Position numbers and translations under genes: made by a program
Notes under the pieces: model-generated
The model's database searches: none
What the model was told of the DNA's origin: nothing
The model's input: only the letters and a program-made list of their open reading frames with translations
Assembly (NCBI GenBank): GCA_041595355.1
Contig: JBFHKO010000110.1
Coordinates: forward strand, 1-8,445
Source of the DNA: JBFHKO01 sp041595355
GTDB lineage: Bacteria > Pseudomonadota > Gammaproteobacteria > Enterobacterales > Aeromonadaceae
Reading direction: 5' to 3'
DNA length: 8,445 bases
Shown here: one piece after another, positions 5,602-8,445 of the stretch
Layout of the letters: each line of letters opens with the position of its first letter
Numbering within the stretch: the stretch's first letter is position 1

Positions 5602-7491
5602 TCAGGCCGACTTGCGCAGCAAGCCGCGTTTTTTCAGATACACCAACAGGATGGAAATGGCCGCCGGCGTGATGCCGGGAATGCGCGCCGCCTGGCCTAT
5701 GGTGTTCGGCTTGCTGTCATTCAGCTTCAGGCTCACCTCCTTGGAGAGGCCGGGCACCTCCTGGTAATCGAGATCCAGCGGCAGCAGGGTGTGCTCGTTG
5801 CGCAGCTGCTTCTCGATCTCCTCCTGCTGGCGCTCGATGTAGCCGGCATATTTCACCTGGATCTCCACCTGCTCGGCGGCCTGGACGTTCTCCAGCGCCG
5901 GGCCCAGCCCCTCCACCTGCATCAGGCCGGCATAGGTGACTTCGGGACGACGCAGCAGCTCTTCCAGATTGTGCTCCCGGCTGAGCGGCGCCTGCAGTTG
6001 TTCATTGAGCTGGGCCAGCCCGGGGTGATTCAGGTTGATCCAGGTCTGGCGCAAGCGCTGGCGCTCGAGCTCGATGGCCTCCAGCTTGTCGCTGAAATGG
6101 GCCCAGCGCTCGTCATTCACCAGCCCCAGCTGGCGGCCGATGGCGGTCAGGCGCAGATCGGCGTTGTCTTCCCGCAGCAGCAGGCGGTATTCCGCGCGGC
6201 TGGTGAACATGCGGTAGGGCTCCTGGGTACCCAGGGTGCAGAGATCGTCCATCATGACGCCCATGTAGGCCTGATCCCGACGCGGTGCCCAGGGATCCTC
6301 CTCCCGGGCGCGCAGGGCCGCGTTGATCCCGGCCAGCAGCCCCTGGGCGGCCGCCTCCTCGTAGCCGGTGGTGCCGTTGATCTGTCCCGCCAGGAACAGG
6401 TTGTGCAGGCACTTGTTTTCCATGTTGGCCTTCAGATCCCGGGGATCGAAGAAGTCGTATTCGATGGCGTAGCCCGGCCGGGTGATGTGCGCCTGCTCGA
6501 AGCCCTTCATGGAGCGGATGATCTGCACCTGCACGTCGAATGGCAGGCTGGTGGAGACCCCATTGGGGTAGAGCTCATGGGAGCTCAGGCTTTCCGGCTC
6601 GATGAAGATCTGGTGTGCGTTCTTGTCGGCAAAACGCATGATCTTGTCTTCGATGGAGGGGCAGTAGCGCGGACCTATACCTTCGATGACCCCGGCATAC
6701 ATGGGACTGCGGTGCAGGTTCTGGCGGATCACCTCATGGGTGCGCTCGTTGGTATGGGTGATGTAACAGGGCACCTGGCGCGGATGCTGCTCGGGACGGC
6801 CGAGAAACGAGAACACCGGCACCGGATCGTCTCCCGGTTGTGCCTGCAGCACGGAGAAGTCCACCGAACGGGCATCGATGCGCGGTGGGGTACCGGTTTT
6901 CAGGCGGCCGATGCGCAGCGGCAGCTCGCGCAGCCGGGTCCCCAGCGCCACTGAGGCGGGATCCCCGGCACGGCCGCCCCGGTAATGTTCCATGCCGATG
7001 TGGATCAACCCATTCAGGAAGGTGCCGGCGGTCAATACCACCGTTCTGGCCAGGATCCGGATCCCGGCCTGGGTCACCACGCCGCGGACGCTGTCTCCCT
7101 CGAGGATCAGATCGTCGCAGGCCTGTTGGAAGATCTGCAGGTTGGGCTGGTTTTCCAGCTGCTCACGGATGGTCTGTTTGTACAGCAGACGATCGGCCTG
7201 GGCCCGGGTGGCACGCACGGCCGGTCCCTTGGACGAGTTGAGAATTCGGAACTGGATCCCGGCGCGATCGATGGCACCGGCCATGATCCCGCCCAGGGCG
7301 TCGACCTCCTTGACCAGGTGTCCCTTGCCGATCCCGCCGATGGCGGGATTGCAGGACATCTGCCCCAGCGTATCGATGTTGTGCGTCAGCAACAGGGTCG
7401 AACGGCCCATGCGTGCTGCCGCAGTCGCGGCTTCGGTGCCGGCATGGCCACCACCGACCACGATCACATCGAATTGCTCATGATATTGCAT
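5602..7491 (-). CDS. mnmG: tRNA uridine-5-carboxymethylaminomethyl modification enzyme MnmG
   Basis: MnmG (GidA) is the FAD enzyme that, with MnmE, installs the carboxymethylaminomethyl group on wobble U34 of several tRNAs. The protein has 629 residues, the same as E. coli. Visible motifs are the FAD-binding VGGGHAGTEAA (12-22), SCNPAIGGIGKGHLVKEVDALGG (Cys47 in the first part), GPRYCPSIEDK (273-283) with the catalytic-type Cys277 at the E. coli position, and GTTGYEEAAAQG (373-384). The helical C-terminal domain, used for MnmE and tRNA contact, ends in KKRGLLRKSA. The ATG start has GAGG 9 nt upstream. It is the first gene after oriC and is read away from it; a promoter is listed separately. 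Read-through from mioC across oriC is also possible because I see no terminator between them. Confidence 0.98.
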   Translation of the reverse strand: MQYHEQFDVIVVGGGHAGTEAATAAARMGRSTLLLTHNIDTLGQMSCNPAIGGIGKGHLVKEVDALGGIMAGAIDRAGIQFRILNSSKGPAVRATRAQADRLLYKQTIREQLENQPNLQIFQQACDDLILEGDSVRGVVTQAGIRILARTVVLTAGTFLNGLIHIGMEHYRGGRAGDPASVALGTRLRELPLRIGRLKTGTPPRIDARSVDFSVLQAQPGDDPVPVFSFLGRPEQHPRQVPCYITHTNERTHEVIRQNLHRSPMYAGVIEGIGPRYCPSIEDKIMRFADKNAHQIFIEPESLSSHELYPNGVSTSLPFDVQVQIIRSMKGFEQAHITRPGYAIEYDFFDPRDLKANMENKCLHNLFLAGQINGTTGYEEAAAQGLLAGINAALRAREEDPWAPRRDQAYMGVMMDDLCTLGTQEPYRMFTSRAEYRLLLREDNADLRLTAIGRQLGLVNDERWAHFSDKLEAIELERQRLRQTWINLNHPGLAQLNEQLQAPLSREHNLEELLRRPEVTYAGLMQVEGLGPALENVQAAEQVEIQVKYAGYIERQQEEIEKQLRNEHTLLPLDLDYQEVPGLSKEVSLKLNDSKPNTIGQAARIPGITPAAISILLVYLKKRGLLRKSA

Positions 7492-7548
7492 AAAAGGTCA
7501 CCTCGGTTACGCCTTGTCTCTGGATCGTCTGCCTGAAAAAGGCCGCTC

Positions 7549-7576
7549 ATTCTAGCTGGTTAGCGACCTCAGTAAA
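7549..7576 (-). promoter_or_regulatory. mnmG promoter, sigma70-type
   Basis: Minus strand: TTTACT (7571-7576) - 16 bp - TAGAAT (7549-7554), that is 4/6 and 5/6 matches to the sigma70 boxes. The predicted start near 7542 leaves a leader of about 50 nt before the mnmG ATG. The bases right after the -10 box are GC-rich (GAGCGGCC), a discriminator type associated with stringent control. That regulatory link is inference. Confidence 0.7.
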
Positions 7577-7614
7577 ACGGACAGCATGCGATAAATCGAT
7601 CCGGGTGATCCGCC

Positions 7615-7665
7615 CTAATAAGATTAAGGATCTTTAGATCGATCTTTTATTGGATCTACTACTAG
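7615..7665 (+). other. DNA unwinding element (AT-rich 13-mer region)
   Basis: AT-rich block containing five GATC sites, of which 7629, 7641 and 7653 start E. coli-like 13-mers (consensus GATCTNTTNTTTT). GATCTTTTATTGG at 7641-7653 matches 11 of 13; GATCTTTAGATCG at 7629 is poorer. It lies directly left of the R1-position box, as in E. coli. Confidence 0.75.
7656..7665 (+). promoter_or_regulatory. DnaA-trio-like element
   Basis: CTACTACTAG, read 3' to 5' from the R1 side, gives GAT-CAT-CAT, fitting the DnaA-trio pattern (central A and following T conserved). A 13-nt GC-rich spacer (GATCCGCCCCGTC) separates it from the R1-position box. E. coli has the same spacing between its TTATTAG and R1. 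Confidence 0.55.
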
Positions 7666-7678
7666 GATCCGCCCCGTC

Positions 7679-7687
7679 TGTGGGTAA
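7679..7687 (-). promoter_or_regulatory. DnaA box, R1 position (one mismatch)
   Basis: Reads TTACCCACA on the minus strand: one change (T to C at position 4) from TTATCCACA. Position and orientation next to the unwinding region correspond to E. coli R1, the box that seeds the DnaA filament. Confidence 0.75.
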
Positions 7688-7716
7688 GCCGGAATTGATC
7701 GTAAGGATCATGCGCT

Positions 7717-7728
7717 TAAGCGGGATCC
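7717..7728 (+). repeat. 12-bp direct repeat in oriC, copy 1
   Basis: TAAGCGGGATCC, repeated exactly at 7941-7952. In copy 2 the first three bases are the end of the perfect DnaA box. In copy 1 the equivalent preceding 9-mer is TGCGCTTAA, three mismatches from TGTGGATAA, so it may be a degenerate box. Confidence 0.6.
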
Positions 7729-7784
7729 TTTCCTGTGATCTCCCCGGGATCAAGGGCTGGTGTAGCCGGTGATAACTGCCTTCT

Positions 7785-7793
7785 TTATCCACA
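7785..7793 (+). promoter_or_regulatory. DnaA box, perfect consensus, R2 position
   Basis: TTATCCACA, a perfect high-affinity box. By order and orientation, and because it precedes the ATAACTACCGGTTGATC block, it corresponds to E. coli R2 (which is TTATACACA). Confidence 0.9.
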
Positions 7794-7858
7794 GAGCCAT
7801 CTGGCTTGCCGGCGTTCACCAAGAATAACTACCGGTTGATCAGCTATTGTTAGCCTGG

Positions 7859-7867
7859 TTATCAACA
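7859..7867 (+). promoter_or_regulatory. DnaA box, R4 position (one mismatch)
   Basis: TTATCAACA, one change (C to A at position 6) from the consensus, followed by AGATCGC as E. coli R4 is followed by GTAGATCGC. It marks the right end of the origin core. The R3-position sequence (7820-7828) is too degenerate to call a box. Confidence 0.65.
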
Positions 7868-7934
7868 AGATCGCGGGTAAATTTATTTTAATGTGTGTAA
7901 GTCTAGTGAGCCTGGGCGCAGCCTGTTGGCGGTG

Positions 7935-7943
7935 TGTGGATAA
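7935..7943 (-). promoter_or_regulatory. DnaA box, perfect consensus, between oriC core and mioC
   Basis: TGTGGATAA on the plus strand, TTATCCACA on the minus strand. It lies 67 bp to the right of the R4-position box and 45 bp past the end of mioC. It might regulate read-through from mioC or recruit extra DnaA to the origin; both are inference. Confidence 0.85.
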
Positions 7944-7952
7944 GCGGGATCC
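7941..7952 (+). repeat. 12-bp direct repeat in oriC, copy 2
   Basis: Second exact copy of TAAGCGGGATCC, overlapping the end of the perfect DnaA box at 7935-7943 and continuing into GATCCGCCC, itself a 9-mer present three times around the origin (7607, 7666, 7948). Confidence 0.6.
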
Positions 7953-7988
7953 GCCCGGAGTAAGCCGCAGGCGGCCCATGGCATCGGA

Positions 7989-8402
7989 TCAGCCGAGATC
8001 CAGGTGATGGATCTGGGGCAACCAGCTCTGCAGCCACTGTTCGGCGGCATCCTCCGGCAGCTCCTGCAGGCTGGCGTCGATCTCCAGCCGCTCCCCCACC
8101 CGCGTGGCGCCACAGGCTTCCAGCAGCCGATCCAGGGTTTTGCCTCCCTCGCAGAAGGTGTCGTAGCCGCTGTCGCCCAGGCTGACGATCCCGTAGCGGA
8201 GAGCGTTCAGATCCGGCTGCCGGCTCGCCAGCGCCTCGGCGAAGGGTTGCAGGTTATCCGGTACTTCGCCGGCGCCGTGGGTCGAGGTGACCACCAGCAG
8301 CAGCGGAGTGGTGACGACGACTGCACAACAACGCCCTCCTCTTGCATTAGAGTGGTTTACGCCCCTGCGCGCCGTTGCCTTCTGTGATGGGCGTTGCACC
8401 GA
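7989..8402 (-). pseudogene. mioC: mioC, flavodoxin-like protein, 5' part replaced
   Basis: MioC is a small FMN-binding flavodoxin, linked in E. coli to biotin synthase activity, and its transcription runs toward oriC. From codon LLLVVTSTHGAGEVPDNLQPF (about 8306 downward) to the stop at 7989, the product matches the C-terminal two thirds of MioC: STHGAGE..DNL..F corresponds to E. coli STHGAGDIPDNLSPF, YDTFC is shared, and LPEDAAEQWLQSW matches IPEDPAEEWLGSW. The N-terminal half-domain, with the FMN-phosphate loop (E. coli SGSTLGG), is absent. Upstream of about 8310 the frame encodes an arginine-rich, unrelated stretch and then hits an in-frame TAG at 8403-8405; neither of the other two minus frames encodes the missing part. 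So a junction or rearrangement is more likely than a frameshift. A GTG at 8397-8399 could start a 136-residue product, but it would lack the cofactor loop. Assembly error at a sequence edge remains possible. Confidence 0.65.
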
Positions 8403-8445
8403 CTATACGCTGCTGATTGTACAAGAGTCGCCAACGACGACGACA
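8313..8445. other. Unidentified sequence beyond the mioC break
   Basis: This 133-bp tail does not continue mioC in any minus frame, and all three minus frames hold stops. On the plus strand two frames run open to the edge: one from before 8340 (includes ALEWFTPLRAVAFC...), another after the TGA at 8385-8387. A related GACGACGA-type stretch occurs at both sides (8313-8322 and 8434-8444). It might be the end of a mobile element or a misjoined sequence; I recognise no transposase or terminal repeat. Confidence 0.4.

Larger units (their letters stand above)
7492..7988. other. oriC: Chromosomal replication origin oriC (intergenic mnmG-mioC)
   Basis: This 497-bp gene-free stretch is a Dam/SeqA-type origin in the E. 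coli arrangement (mnmG - unwinding region - DnaA boxes - mioC). Between 7598 and 7872 I count 14 GATC sites in 275 bp, about one expected by chance. From left to right it holds the mnmG promoter; an AT-rich region with GATCTTTAGATCG and GATCTTTTATTGG resembling the E. coli 13-mers; a DnaA-trio-like motif; an R1-position box; a central GATC-rich part; a perfect box at the R2 position; the conserved ATAACTACCGGTTGATC found at E. coli R3; an R4-position box TTATCAACA followed by AGATCGC, as in E. coli; an AT-rich patch (7877-7892); and another perfect DnaA box. I saw no clear IHF consensus. No terminator or additional ORF of note was seen. Confidence 0.95.

Noticed and set aside
5791..6954. Plus-strand open frame of 387 codons opposite mnmG.
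   Set aside because: GC-rich coding DNA leaves the opposite strand open; the composition is Leu/Gly/Gln-rich low-quality sequence and mnmG is certain.
7819..7828. Possible R3 DnaA box CAAGAATAA.
   Set aside because: Four mismatches to TGTGGATAA; only the flanking ATAACTACCGGTTGATC is conserved, so I do not call a box.
7892..7900. TGTGTGTAA, DnaA-box-like.
   Set aside because: Two mismatches including core positions; too weak to report as a box.
7634..7979. Small minus-strand open frames (62 and 64 codons) within the origin.
   Set aside because: They cross DnaA boxes and GATC clusters, have no family resemblance, and oriC explains the region.

Overview
The window is the replication-origin neighbourhood of a gammaproteobacterial chromosome. 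The gene order mioC - oriC - mnmG - rsmG - parA - parB - atpI - atpB - atpE - atpF - atpH - atpA, the Dam/SeqA-type origin crowded with GATC sites, and proteins close to their E. coli counterparts (lengths and active-site numbering often identical) point to an enteric/Vibrio/Aeromonas-like lineage. High GC and protein style make Aeromonadales (Aeromonas, Oceanimonas or similar) my best guess, but that is inference. All genes lie on the minus strand, so transcription runs from high to low coordinates.

Layout from the right end. At 7989-8402 is the C-terminal two thirds of mioC (flavodoxin-like). Its N-terminal part is replaced by unrelated sequence of unknown origin that runs to the window edge. 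The non-coding stretch 7492-7988 is oriC: a GATC-rich AT-rich unwinding region, a DnaA-trio-like CTACTACTAG, an R1-position box with one mismatch, a perfect DnaA box at the R2 position, degenerate R3/R4-position boxes, and a further perfect box between the core and mioC. A good sigma70-type promoter for mnmG sits between oriC and mnmG. Next come mnmG (tRNA wobble-uridine modification), rsmG (16S rRNA m7G methyltransferase), parA and parB (chromosome segregation), spaced by 8-15 nt as one operon and ended by an intrinsic terminator overlapping the parB stop codon.

A 180-bp AT-rich gap (3063-3242) carries the terminator and a probable promoter for the F1Fo ATP synthase operon. atpI (assembly factor), atpB (a), atpE (c), atpF (b) and atpH (delta) are complete; atpA (alpha) is cut by the left edge inside its P-loop. 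A terminator-like hairpin lies between atpE and atpF. Two starts deserve correction from the longest reading: atpF most likely starts at a GTG (156 codons, the E. coli length), and atpE most likely at the ATG behind a GGAG.

I found no novel gene system. The points worth a second look are the origin architecture (variant R1 box, trio motif, extra perfect box and repeats), the broken mioC and its junction, the atpE-atpF hairpin, and an AT-rich perfect palindrome with an A7 run inside parB.
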